DNA of 51,739 bases. Source: Planctomycetota bacterium. Its GTDB lineage: Bacteria; Planctomycetota; MHYJ01; JACPRB01. The notes under the pieces were generated by a model. That model made no database searches, was not told the origin of the DNA, and was given only the letters and a program-made list of their open reading frames with translations. Below are positions 26,801-33,654 of the stretch, piece after piece. The stretch lies in the NCBI GenBank assembly GCA_035574235.1, contig DATLZA010000184.1, positions 1 to 51,739 of the forward strand, in the 5' to 3' direction. Position 1 is the first letter of the stretch. Every line of letters begins with the position of its first letter. Position numbers and translations under genes: made by a program.

Positions 26801-27715
26801 CCGATGGCCTCGGAGCACCTGCTGACCTTCCGGTCGGGAGCCGCGGGGTATTTCGATCTGGCGCGCGACGGCGGCACGGGGAATCTGGGCGGATTCCGCT
26901 CCGGCTGCACGAACAACCTCGTCGTGGCCGGCGGGCTTCTCGTCGCGCCCGACTACACGCGCACCTGCACCTGCAGCTACCAGAACCAGGGGTCTCTCGC
27001 GCTCGTGCCGATGCCGGAGAACGAAATGTGGACGTTCTTCGGTTCGACCGACCTGCGCGGACGCGTGAGGCGGCTGGGGTTGAACTTCGGAGCTCCCGGC
27101 GACCGGAAGGCGGACGACGGGACCCTCTGGCTGGAGTGGCCCTCCGTGGCGGGGAAGTCCCCGGCCGTCCAGGTGCGCGTTGAGCCCGAGGAGGCGTCTT
27201 CCTTCCGCCGGCATTCTTCCGCGATGGGGGGCGAGGGTCCCGCCTGGGTGGTCGCTTCCGGCCTGGAGGGCCTGGAGTCCGTGACGGTCACGCTCGACCC
27301 GGCCGCCCGGGAGGAGCGTCCTTACACGGTCCGGCTTTTCTTTGCGGAGCCCGGGGACCGGGCGCCCGGCGAGCGGATCTTCGACGTGGCGCTGCAGGGA
27401 CGGCCGGCGCTGGCCGGGTTCGACGTGGTTCGCGAGGCCGGAGGGCCCCGCCGGGGCGTGGTGCGGGAGTTTCGCGGCGTGAAGGCGGCGCGGGAGCTTG
27501 CGGTGGAGTTCCGGGCGCGGGAAGGGCGTCCCCTCCTGTGCGGCCTGGAGGTGATCGAAGAAGGGGCGCCGCTTCTCAAGCCGGCCGAGGGCGCGCAGGG
27601 CGCCGCGCCGGCGGCGGAGCCGGCCGGCAGCCCCTGGGGGGCGGCGATGGGCGCCGGGATCGTGGCGCTCCTGACGGGGGCGGCGTGGGGGGCGGGGAGA
27701 ATCCGGGGCCGATGA
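23864..27715 (+). CDS. Giant PQQ-type beta-propeller protein with an inserted methyltransferase-like domain
   Basis: 1283 aa, starting with GTG after GAAGGAGG, with a signal peptide. The N-terminal 430 residues are a BamB/PQQ-like propeller (repeats such as LFAFDVRTGALRWSFF, LHAVDARTGRVLWTND). Residues about 440-580 look like a SAM-methyltransferase Rossmann domain (VWGLGDGDLVVELVRQSG, RILAVDPDPVRVAAFRGRL), then a second propeller (LRALDIYTGRLLWEAPL, RLVVFDLATGRVLWETE). The region about 1100-1250 resembles a carbohydrate-binding beta domain, and a C-terminal transmembrane helix anchors it. Whether the methyltransferase part is active is unclear. The stop overlaps the permease start (ATGA). 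Confidence 0.75.
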   Translation: MRTLLLALVPLAGPVAQGDDDWPMWRRDPERTGSSPAALPHPLRLQWVRELPPPRPAWPDQTRLPFDAVDEPVVAGGTLFVGSSRTDRLFAFDVRTGALRWSFFADGPVRFPAAVWEGRVYFVSDDGRLRCLDAERGALLWSVRGGPSDRRVLGHERLVSSWPARGAPVVADGVVYFAAGIWPFMGTFLHAVDARTGRVLWTNDGDGALYIPQPHNADAFAGVAPQGPLAVSGEWLLVPGGRSVPACYDRRTGRLVHFRLAEGNRKGGFDVTAAGRVYFCGGSMFDRESGLWVADLGRPLVAADGDVWWADRKEGLRRLALPSAIEIVETKDRRGRTVRRARARLERPDEFDGPRVEALLRAGPRLYAGTEGRLYAVDLEDPERRVWEAPIEGAPLSLAAAGGRLFAATKEGRIYCFGAENRPPAVHPWRAEPLGETPAGDRARRILQGAGVREGYAAVWGLGDGDLVVELVRQSGLRILAVDPDPVRVAAFRGRLAAAGLYGDRVEAHVGDPCEFPWPPYGADLAVADEALAAGTAIDGRFAEALFRLLRPYGGTASFPADAPAAEAFSRFVRTGELREREAEGRRIFVRGPLPGAADWTHEHADAANTRVSRDRIVKAPLGLLWFGGPSNEGILPRHGHGPQPQVIEGRLLIEGVDKLRALDIYTGRLLWEAPLPGVGKFFDNTLHQPGANASGTNFISTRDGIYVAYGRSCVKLDPATGARIGEFTLPPGPHAKDPPLWGYINVVGDYLIGGAEPLGGHEALRGKTPEGGDDPDDDDDDLFMRRLLHALGDQDAMSSSRRLAVLDRFTGKPLWTAEARSGFRHNAVCAGGGRLYAIDRLSGMQAARLKRDGAPEPPPPRLVVFDLATGRVLWETEEKVFGTWLSYSEEHDVLVEAGRVARDTLKDEPRGMRARRGADGRVLWERREYSGPAMIRGGTVFMADRACDLRTGEPLKRVHPVTLESVPWTWTRNYGCNTPMASEHLLTFRSGAAGYFDLARDGGTGNLGGFRSGCTNNLVVAGGLLVAPDYTRTCTCSYQNQGSLALVPMPENEMWTFFGSTDLRGRVRRLGLNFGAPGDRKADDGTLWLEWPSVAGKSPAVQVRVEPEEASSFRRHSSAMGGEGPAWVVASGLEGLESVTVTLDPAAREERPYTVRLFFAEPGDRAPGERIFDVALQGRPALAGFDVVREAGGPRRGVVREFRGVKAARELAVEFRAREGRPLLCGLEVIEEGAPLLKPAEGAQGAAPAAEPAGSPWGAAMGAGIVALLTGAAWGAGRIRGR

Positions 27716-28488
27716 ACGGCGAGCGCCCCTTCTGGATCGGGCTGAGTCTCCTGGGCGGATCGTACGTCGTGCTCGTCGGGGCGATGATCGCGGCGGACGC
27801 GGCCTTCATCCGGTGGGGCGATCTCGGCGCGGTCTTTCGGAGCCCGGAGATCCGGTACGCGACGATCCTGAGCCTGGTTTCCTCGACCGCCAGCGCCGCG
27901 GCGTCGCTGGCGGTGGGCATCCCGCTGGGTTATCTTTTGGCGCGGACGTCGTTTCCGGGCAAGCGCTGGGTGGACGCCATCGTGGACATTCCGGTGGTGC
28001 TTCCGCCGCTCGTTGTGGGGCTGAGCCTGCTTATTCTCTTCCGGGCGGTGCCCGGGGTGGCCTACTCGGTGCCGAGCGTCATTCTGGCGCAGTTCGCGGT
28101 GGCGGCGGCCTTCGCGGTGCGGACGCTGCGGGTGACCTTCGAGGAGATCAGCCCGCGGGCGGAGCAGGTGGCCATGACCCTGGGCTGCACGCGGGCGCAG
28201 GCGTTCCGGAAGGTGGCCCTGCGGGAAGCCCGTCGGGGGATCCTGGCGGCGGCGACGCTGGCATGGGCGCGTTCGTTCGGGGAGTTCGGGCCGGTTCTCG
28301 TCTTCGCGGGCGCCACGCGCCTTCGGACGGAGGTGCTGTCGACCACGGTTTTCCTGGAGCTTTCGATCGGGGAGCTCAACCGCGCGGTGGCCGTATCGCT
28401 TTTCATGGTGGTCGTCTCGCTCGCGGTCATCGTGTGGGTGCGCCGCCTCGGGGCCGAGGGGATGTTCGCCCGGGGGATGCGCCCGTGA
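27712..28488 (+). CDS. ABC transporter permease, molybdate/sulfate type (ModB/CysW-like)
   Basis: A 258-aa inner-membrane permease with about six transmembrane segments. The EAA loop that contacts the ATPase reads AMTLGCTRAQAFRKVALREAR. The stretch VVLPPLVVGLSLLILF is typical of ModB and related oxyanion permeases. No periplasmic binding protein (ModA) is encoded next to it in this window. The downstream MoaD and MoeB suggest molybdate as substrate, though sulfate or tungstate are possible. The ATG overlaps the stop of the propeller gene. Confidence 0.82.
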   Translation: MNGERPFWIGLSLLGGSYVVLVGAMIAADAAFIRWGDLGAVFRSPEIRYATILSLVSSTASAAASLAVGIPLGYLLARTSFPGKRWVDAIVDIPVVLPPLVVGLSLLILFRAVPGVAYSVPSVILAQFAVAAAFAVRTLRVTFEEISPRAEQVAMTLGCTRAQAFRKVALREARRGILAAATLAWARSFGEFGPVLVFAGATRLRTEVLSTTVFLELSIGELNRAVAVSLFMVVVSLAVIVWVRRLGAEGMFARGMRP

Positions 28489-29159
28489 TTTCGGTGGAGG
28501 GGCTGCGCGTCCGGGCCGGAGCGTTTCTCCTGGAGGGCGTGAATCTCGAGGTTCCGGAAGGGGGCTACGGGGTTCTCATGGGCCGCACCGGCGGCGGAAA
28601 GACGACGCTTCTGGAAACGATCTGCGGTCTGCGGCGGCCGGAAGCCGGAAGGATCGTCCTGGGGGGGCGCGACGTGACGGGGCTTCCTCCCGCGGAGCGG
28701 GGCGTGGGGTACGTGCCCCAGGATCGGGCGCTCTTTTCGACCTTCACGGTTCGGGAGCACTTGGCCTTCGCGCTGCGGCTTCGCGGGAGGCCGGAGGTCG
28801 AGATCGACCGCCGCGTGGTCGAGCTGGCGGGGCGGCTCGGTCTGGAAAGGCTGCTCGACCGCCGGCCGGCGGGACTGAGCGGCGGCGAGGCGCAGCGGGT
28901 GGCGCTGGGCCGCGCGCTGGCGGCGGCGCCGCGGGTTCTGATCCTGGACGAGCCTCTGACGGCGCTCGACGAGGAGACGCGGGAGGAGATGTTCGCTCTT
29001 CTCGAGGAGGTCCGCCGCGGGATGGGCGTGACGACGCTTCACGTCACGCACAGCCGGAGGGAGGCGCTGCGGCTGGGAGACCGGCTGTTCGTCCTGGAGG
29101 CCGGGCGCGTGAGGCCGATGGGGCGGGAGGCGCTGGAACGGGAGGAGGCGTCCGCATGA
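28485..29159 (+). CDS. ABC transporter ATP-binding protein, oxyanion type (ModC-like core)
   Basis: A 224-aa nucleotide-binding subunit. It has Walker A GRTGGGKTT, Q-loop VGYVPQDRALF, signature LSGGEAQRVALGRAL, Walker B VLILDEPLTALD and H-loop LHVTHSRREA. It lacks the C-terminal TOBE/Mop domain of full-length ModC. It starts with GTG overlapping the permease stop (GTGA) and its own stop overlaps the MoaD start, so the three are tightly coupled. It powers uptake through the upstream permease. Confidence 0.88.
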   Translation: MISVEGLRVRAGAFLLEGVNLEVPEGGYGVLMGRTGGGKTTLLETICGLRRPEAGRIVLGGRDVTGLPPAERGVGYVPQDRALFSTFTVREHLAFALRLRGRPEVEIDRRVVELAGRLGLERLLDRRPAGLSGGEAQRVALGRALAAAPRVLILDEPLTALDEETREEMFALLEEVRRGMGVTTLHVTHSRREALRLGDRLFVLEAGRVRPMGREALEREEASA

Positions 29160-29428
29160 AGCTGACGGTGCGGTACGGGGCCCAGGCTCGCGAGGCGGCC
29201 GGGCGGGAAGGAGAAGTGGTGGATCTTCCGGGCCCCGCCACGGTCGCGCGTCTCCTGACCCATTTGGCCGAGCGCCACGGGGACCGGCTCCGGGCGCTGC
29301 TCCTGCGGCCGGACGGGACGCTCCATCCCTCGGTGCTGGTGGCGGTGGGAGACGAGCAGGCGCGGCCGGGGGATGCGCTTTCGGACGGACAGACCGTGTG
29401 GGTTTCCACGCCGATTTCGGGCGGGTAG
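29156..29428 (+). CDS. moaD: MoaD/ThiS-like sulfur carrier protein
   Basis: 90 aa with the beta-grasp fold pattern and the essential C-terminal Gly-Gly (VSTPISGG). MoaD is activated at this end by MoeB-type adenylation and then carries a thiocarboxylate for molybdopterin synthesis. The adjacent MoeB-like gene and molybdate-type transporter support MoaD over ThiS. No MoaE or other MPT genes lie in the window. The ATG overlaps the preceding stop (ATGA). Confidence 0.8.
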   Translation: MKLTVRYGAQAREAAGREGEVVDLPGPATVARLLTHLAERHGDRLRALLLRPDGTLHPSVLVAVGDEQARPGDALSDGQTVWVSTPISGG

Positions 29429-29440
29429 GGGAGAGCGGGG

Positions 29441-30175
29441 ATGGGACCCGACGATCGGGCGATCTACGAGTGGCAGCTCGACATCCCCGGCTTCGGCGAG
29501 CGGGGCCAGGAGGCGCTTCGACGTGCGACCGTTCTGGTTTCCCGCGTGGGGGGCGTCGGCGGCGCGGCGGCGTACTACCTGGCGGCGGCCGGCGTGGGAC
29601 GGCTCGTCCTGGCGCATGAAGGGGTGGTGCGTCCGAGCGATCTCAACCGGCAGATCCTGATGACGGCGGAGGGTGTGGGACGTTCGCGGGTGGAGTCCGC
29701 CGCGCGGCGCCTGCGGGAACTCAACCCGCGCCTGGAGATCGTGGCGGTGGGAGAGAACGTGGGGGAGGAAAACGCGGCGCGTCTGGCGGCGCGGGCGGAC
29801 CTCATCGTGGACGCGGCGCCGCTCTTTCGGGAGCGGTTTCTCCTCAACCGCGAAGCGGTGCGGCAGGGCAAGCCTCTCGTCGAGTGCGCCATGTACGCGC
29901 TCGAGGTTCAGGTGACGACGATCCTGCCCGGCCGGACGCCGTGCCTTCGGTGCCTCTATCCGGAGGAGCCTCCCGGCTGGAAGCGGCGCTTTCCGGTCTT
30001 CGGGGCCGCGGCGGGGGTGGCCGGCACGCTCGGCGCCATGGAAGCCATCAAGGTGCTTTCCGGCCTGGGCGAACCCCTGGCGGGGCGGCTCCTGGTGGGC
30101 GACCTGCGGTCGATGGAGTTTCGGACGGTGCGCCTGCGGCGGGATCCCGCATGCCCGGAGTGCGCGGCCCGGTAA
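29441..30175 (+). CDS. moeB: HesA/MoeB/ThiF-family adenylyltransferase
   Basis: A 244-aa E1-like enzyme that adenylates the C-terminal Gly of MoaD. It shows the nucleotide-binding loop SRVGGVGGAAAYYLAAAGVG, then DLNRQIL, and the zinc-binding pairs CLRC and CPEC near the end. No rhodanese domain is fused (the MoeBR type is excluded). It stands 12 nt after MoaD and acts on it in molybdopterin synthesis. A ThiF role with a thiamin carrier is the alternative. Confidence 0.85.
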   Translation: MGPDDRAIYEWQLDIPGFGERGQEALRRATVLVSRVGGVGGAAAYYLAAAGVGRLVLAHEGVVRPSDLNRQILMTAEGVGRSRVESAARRLRELNPRLEIVAVGENVGEENAARLAARADLIVDAAPLFRERFLLNREAVRQGKPLVECAMYALEVQVTTILPGRTPCLRCLYPEEPPGWKRRFPVFGAAAGVAGTLGAMEAIKVLSGLGEPLAGRLLVGDLRSMEFRTVRLRRDPACPECAAR

Positions 30176-30219
30176 CGCGGCATCCCTCCGGCGGCTCCTC
30201 AAGCGGGAGAGATTCCGCT

Positions 30220-30921
30220 GTGCGGCGCTTCCTGATTGCGGGGAGGATCCGGGGCCGCGGCGCGGCGCTCCGGCGCCTCGAGGAGGCCGTCCGGCGCTGG
30301 CGGCCGGACGCGGTCCTCTTCGTGGGCGATGTTCTTCCGCCCGCCTCGCGGCGGGAACGTTCCCGCGAGGAGGCGGAGTTTCTCGAGCGATTCTTCCAGA
30401 CGGCAGGACGCCTGCCGGCGCGGACGGTGGCGATTCCGGGACCTTCGGACGCGCCGCTGGGGACGTTTCTGCGCCTGGGCATGAACGCCGAGGTCGAGTA
30501 CCCGGGGGTTCGCCTGGCGCACGCCTCGTTTCTGGCGCAGGGCGATTGGGCGGTGGCGGGCATCGGCGGGGAGCTGACCCCGTCGGAGGACGCCGGCGCG
30601 CCCGTCGTGCGCCAGTCGCACACGACGGCGGAGTATTTCCTGCGCCCTCTCTGGAACTCGAAGCCTTCGCTCAAGGTGCTTCTTTTGGCGGTGCCGCCCA
30701 CGGGCCGGCTGGGCGGGACCGAGGGGAACCCGATCGTGTCGGAGCTTCTTCACACGGGCCATCCGCACCTCTGCGCCGTGGGAGGGCCTCAGGAGGCGCG
30801 CGGCGTCGAGCGCGTGGTCCGCACCACGGTCGTCAACCCCGGCGAGCTGGCCGAGGGTTCGGCCGCATGGGTGGACCTGAATCGGCCGGCGGGCGAGCGG
30901 GTCCGGATCCTGGACCTCTGA
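30220..30921 (+). CDS. Metallophosphoesterase-like protein with degraded metal sites
   Basis: A 233-aa protein of the calcineurin-like phosphoesterase fold, starting with GTG after GGGAGAG. The strand order and spacing are those of the family, but the metal-binding motifs are changed: D-x-H at the start reads LIAGRIRGRG, GDxx is kept as VLFVGDVLPP, GNHE reads IPGPSDAP, and the final GHxH reads AVGGPQEA. VNPGELAEG keeps the family NPGS-like loop. It is therefore probably not a normal two-metal phosphatase. It follows MoeB by 44 nt in the same direction. Confidence 0.6.
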   Translation: MRRFLIAGRIRGRGAALRRLEEAVRRWRPDAVLFVGDVLPPASRRERSREEAEFLERFFQTAGRLPARTVAIPGPSDAPLGTFLRLGMNAEVEYPGVRLAHASFLAQGDWAVAGIGGELTPSEDAGAPVVRQSHTTAEYFLRPLWNSKPSLKVLLLAVPPTGRLGGTEGNPIVSELLHTGHPHLCAVGGPQEARGVERVVRTTVVNPGELAEGSAAWVDLNRPAGERVRILDL

Positions 30922-30933
30922 CGCGGCGGAGCG

Positions 30934-31494
30934 TCAGCGGCTGTAGGTTCCGATGAGGGCTCCGGTTCCCAGGACGTGTCCCTCCAGCGCGCGCAGGAGC
31001 TGAGGCTTTCGGAAGCCGGGGCCCAGTTCGAGGGGGGCGTCCAGCGCGTACAGCCGGAAGTGGTAGTGGTGCGTGCCGTGGCCGCGCGGCGGAGCCGGCC
31101 CGTCGTAGCCGATCTCGCCGAAATCGTTGGCGCCCTGGACCGATCCGGGAAGTGCGGGCGGGCGGCCTTCCTTGGAGATCCCTTCCGGAAGAGAGGTCAA
31201 CGGCCGTTCGTCGATCGCCGCGGGGATGTTGGCGATGAGCCAGTGGACGAAGGGTTCCTCGCCCGGAGCGTCGGGATCCTCGCAGAGGAGGGCGAAGGCC
31301 CGCGTGCCGCGCGGCACGCGCGTCCAGCTCAGAGACGGCGACCGGTTGGCTCCGTCGCGGGCGTGTTCGGAGGGCATGCGCTGGCCGTTCCCGAAGGCGC
31401 TGCTGGTGACGTCGAGGATTTCGACGGCGCGGCCCCCTCCGCGCGCGGCGGGTTCGCGGACCTCGCTGGGGGGTTTTTCGGGGTTGATCTTCAT
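30934..31494 (-). CDS. YbhB/YbcL-type PEBP family protein
   Basis: 186 aa. It contains the phosphatidylethanolamine-binding-protein motifs CEDPDAPGEEPFVHWLIANIP and PPRGHGTHHYHFRLYALD, and a C-terminal segment LEGHVLGTGALIGTYSR typical of the bacterial YbhB/YbcL branch. The conserved pocket could bind phosphate-like or lipid ligands; bacterial members have no settled function. ATG 31492-31494 is chosen because no conserved sequence precedes it. A perfect minus-strand TATAAT (31555-31560) lies about 60 nt upstream. Confidence 0.88.
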   Translation of the reverse strand: MKINPEKPPSEVREPAARGGGRAVEILDVTSSAFGNGQRMPSEHARDGANRSPSLSWTRVPRGTRAFALLCEDPDAPGEEPFVHWLIANIPAAIDERPLTSLPEGISKEGRPPALPGSVQGANDFGEIGYDGPAPPRGHGTHHYHFRLYALDAPLELGPGFRKPQLLRALEGHVLGTGALIGTYSR

Positions 31495-32002
31495 GGCTGA
31501 ACCTCGCACGACCGGCGGTCCGTCCGCGCCCCCGGCGCGGTGACGCCGCCTTCCATTATACCGCCGAATCCCGCCGGTCCGGCGGTCGAACGCTTTCCTT
31601 CGGGCGCCGCCCCGGGCCTGGGCGGCCGGGGCGCCGGACGGCATTGTGGGGAACGAAGCTCTCGGGGAATCGATCGTCCATCACGAAGAGCGAATCGCGG
31701 GCGCCCGTCCCCCTTCGGGATGCGCGGTTTCGCCTCGCACGCGGACATGGTTTTCTCAATAACCGAGCCGTGAGGGGCGCGGTCCGTTATCGGGAAGGGA
31801 CGCCGGGCCCGCCGGAGCCGCAGGTCCGACAAAGCAAAGCGCGGGCGGGGCCGGTTCGCTCATGATGGGATCGGATTCCGCTTCTCCGGAGCAAGAGGCC
31901 CTCCTTCGGGAGAGGCGGAACCGGCATCGGGCGTTACGGAAGTCGAAGTGTGGGGGGCGTTCCCTCCCCGGGGGAAGGAACGCCCCCCTTGGTTTGCGGG
32001 CG
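31495..32002. other. Gene-free stretch of about 500 bases
   Basis: No credible gene on either strand: the possible short ORFs have neither a ribosome binding site nor a recognisable protein. It holds the candidate PEBP -10 box (31555-31560), several GC-rich inverted repeats (for example around 31606-31645), and at the right end the strong hairpin described separately (31952-31988). Confidence 0.55.
31952..31988 (-). terminator. Strong hairpin, likely terminator of the LRR-YHS gene
   Basis: A perfect 12-bp stem GGGGGGCGTTCC (31952-31963) / GGAACGCCCCCC (31977-31988) with a 13-nt loop. It lies 14 nt past the stop of the 32003-32809 gene on the minus strand. There is no clear T run, so termination would rest on the stem. 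Confidence 0.5.
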
Positions 32003-32809
32003 TTACTTTTTCTCCGGGTCCTTGAAGCCTTCGACCTTGGAGACGAACTTTTCGGGCTCCTTTTCGAACTTGGCCTTGCAGTTGGCGCAGCAGAAGGCGA
32101 TGAGCTGATTCTTGTAGAGGAATGTGGCGTCGGCTTTGACCTCTTTGCCCGAAAGGGGACACTTCGCGTTGATCGGCTTGGCGGAGGAGCCGGCTTCCGG
32201 CTTGGGTTCCTCGCGCGGGGGCGGAAGCTTGGCCTGTTCGGCTTCCCACCCGCGGTTCACGTAGAGGCCGGGGACGGCCTTGACGAGCGCCTCGGCGCCG
32301 GCCTCGGTGACCTGGGTCTGCCAGACGAACAGGCTGCGGAGCTTCTTGAGGCCCTTGAGGTGTTCGAGTCCTTTGTCGGAGACCTTCGTGCCGTACAGGT
32401 TGAGATACCGCAGGTCGGCCAGCCCCTTGAGATGGGCGAGCCCCTCGTCTCCGATGCCGGTCCTTTCGAGGTGGAGCCGCTGGAGGTGCTTGAGGCCCGC
32501 CAGCCGGGCCAGGCCGGCGTCGGTGACCTTCGTGGCGGCAAGATTCAACCAGACCACCTGCTCGGCCACGGGGGCCAGGGCCTCCAAAGCGGCGTCTCCG
32601 ACCTGATCGGCCGCGGACCGGAAGTCCACCGTGAGGGCGTTCGTGTTGGCGGCCAGGGGCATGGCCAGAGCCCCGAGCTGGCGGAGCTTCTCGAGCGCCT
32701 GGGCGTCGGCGGCCGGGACGGTCGGCAGGCCTCCCTCGGAGCTTTCCTGGGCGGCCGGTGCGGCGGCAAGGCAGCCCCACAGGGCGGTCGCGAGCGCAAG
32801 CGTTCTCAT
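32003..32809 (-). CDS. Exported leucine-rich-repeat protein with a C-terminal YHS-like metal domain
   Basis: 268 aa. A signal peptide (MRTLALATALWGCLAAAPAAQ) is followed by three or four LRR units of the RNI/bacterial type (GLKHLQRLHLERTGIGDEGLAHL pattern, then LADLRYLNLYGTKVSDKGLEHL). The C-terminus contains INAKCPLSGKEV and FCCANCKAKFEKEPEKF, matching YHS / TRASH-like metal-binding domains found on heavy-metal proteins. The start is ATG 32807-32809, 8 nt after GGAGGA; an upstream in-frame TTG is too close to that site. It may be a periplasmic metal or protein-binding factor. Confidence 0.75.
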   Translation of the reverse strand: MRTLALATALWGCLAAAPAAQESSEGGLPTVPAADAQALEKLRQLGALAMPLAANTNALTVDFRSAADQVGDAALEALAPVAEQVVWLNLAATKVTDAGLARLAGLKHLQRLHLERTGIGDEGLAHLKGLADLRYLNLYGTKVSDKGLEHLKGLKKLRSLFVWQTQVTEAGAEALVKAVPGLYVNRGWEAEQAKLPPPREEPKPEAGSSAKPINAKCPLSGKEVKADATFLYKNQLIAFCCANCKAKFEKEPEKFVSKVEGFKDPEKK

Positions 32810-32945
32810 GAGCAAATCCTCCTCACTCTTCTCTTACGGCGCGCGGGCCGCCCCCGTCGCAGATTCCCGGCCGCCGGGCTGCAGGCGGAGCATCTCCCTC
32901 GATCCCACGGGAAAGGGAACGGCTTCCCGAGCGGGCCGGGGCCGG

Positions 32946-33203
32946 CTATTTGAGATGCTTGCTGACCAGGGCGGTCATCTCGAACATGGAAACCTGTTTC
33001 TTGCCGCCGAAGATCTCCTTGAGGGTGTCGTCGGCGTTGATCATGCGCTTGTTCTTCTGGTCTTGCAGGCCGTGCTTCTTGATGTAGGCCCAGAGCTTCT
33101 TGGCGACCTCGCTGCGGGGGAGGGGTTTCTCCCCGGTCACCTTGGCCAAAGCCGGGCTGGGCTGCAGCGGCTTCATGAACGCGCTTTCGGCCTTCTTGGG
33201 CAT
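32946..33203 (-). CDS. SWIB/MDM2-domain mini-protein
   Basis: An 85-aa protein made almost entirely of one SWIB domain: FMKPLQPSPALAKVTGEKPLPRSE, then KKLWAYIKKHGLQDQKNKRMI and NADDTLKEIFGGKKQVSMFEM. Such domains are common in eukaryotic chromatin remodelling proteins, and small free-standing copies are known in Chlamydiae and some other bacteria, including planctomycete relatives. In bacteria they may bind DNA topology factors, but the role is unproven. The start is ATG 33201-33203, just after the zinc-ribbon gene. Confidence 0.88.
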   Translation of the reverse strand: MPKKAESAFMKPLQPSPALAKVTGEKPLPRSEVAKKLWAYIKKHGLQDQKNKRMINADDTLKEIFGGKKQVSMFEMTALVSKHLK

Positions 33204-33214
33204 GGCGTTTCTCC

Positions 33215-33529
33215 CTATCTCCTCTTGGCGAAGCAATCGCTGCAGTACACGGGACGGTCGCCGCGGGGCTTAAACGGGACCTGGGCGGGCTTGCCGCACT
33301 CCGCGCAAACCGCCTGGAACATTTCCCGCCGGGCGCCGCCGCCCATGCCGCCTCCCATGCCTCCGCCCATCCCGCCGCCCCCGCCGGCGGCCTTCTTGGC
33401 GGCGCGGCACGGCGAGCAGCGCTTGGGCTCGTTGGTGAACCCGCGCTGCGCGTAGCGCTCCTGCTCGGCGGCGGTGAAGGTGAACGTCGTGCCGCACTCG
33501 ACGCACGTCAACTGCTTGTCCTGGTACAT
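33215..33529 (-). CDS. Zinc-ribbon protein with Gly/Met-rich middle
   Basis: 104 aa with two zinc-ribbon-like halves: CVECGTTF / CSPCRAAKK, and CAECGKPA / CSDCFAKRR. The middle is a low-complexity repeat of Gly-Met (GGGGGMGGGMGGGMGG). The layout is that of the CxxC-type zinc-ribbon proteins annotated in many bacteria without a known function. It stands 12 nt upstream of the SWIB gene and may share its transcript. A promoter is predicted at 33590-33618. Confidence 0.75.
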   Translation of the reverse strand: MYQDKQLTCVECGTTFTFTAAEQERYAQRGFTNEPKRCSPCRAAKKAAGGGGGMGGGMGGGMGGGARREMFQAVCAECGKPAQVPFKPRGDRPVYCSDCFAKRR

Positions 33530-33589
33530 GTCCACTCCGAAAAAGGACTCGAACCCCCCCGCCGCCCCGACGTCCGGCGGGACCCCTTG

Positions 33590-33618
33590 ATTACAATGAG
33601 GCGCGGCTCCGGAGGCAA
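33590..33618 (-). promoter_or_regulatory. Putative promoter of the zinc-ribbon/SWIB genes
   Basis: Minus-strand TTGCCT (33613-33618), 17-nt spacer, TGTAAT (33590-33595), about 60 nt before the ATG at 33529. Confidence 0.45.
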
Positions 33619-33630
33619 TCAAAATCTGAA

Positions 33631-33654
33631 GCCGCCGGCGCCTATTCCGGCGGC
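33631..33654 (-). terminator. Hairpin terminator after the coiled-coil gene
   Basis: A perfect 8-bp stem GCCGCCGG (33631-33638) / CCGGCGGC (33647-33654) with an 8-nt loop. It spans the stop codon of the 33642-34661 gene. On the minus strand it is followed by the T-rich TTCAGATTTTGATT. Confidence 0.5.

Noticed and set aside
23612-27214. 1200-codon minus-strand ORF opposite the PQQ-propeller gene
   Set aside because: It is a GC-driven shadow; the plus strand has the signal peptide, repeats and Shine-Dalgarno.
29441-30175. ThiF instead of MoeB
   Set aside because: Possible, but no thiamin gene is near and the adjacent carrier and oxyanion-type transporter favour MoeB.
31491-31865. Short ORFs in the 31.5-32.0 kb gap
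   Set aside because: They lack ribosome binding sites and have no protein-like composition.
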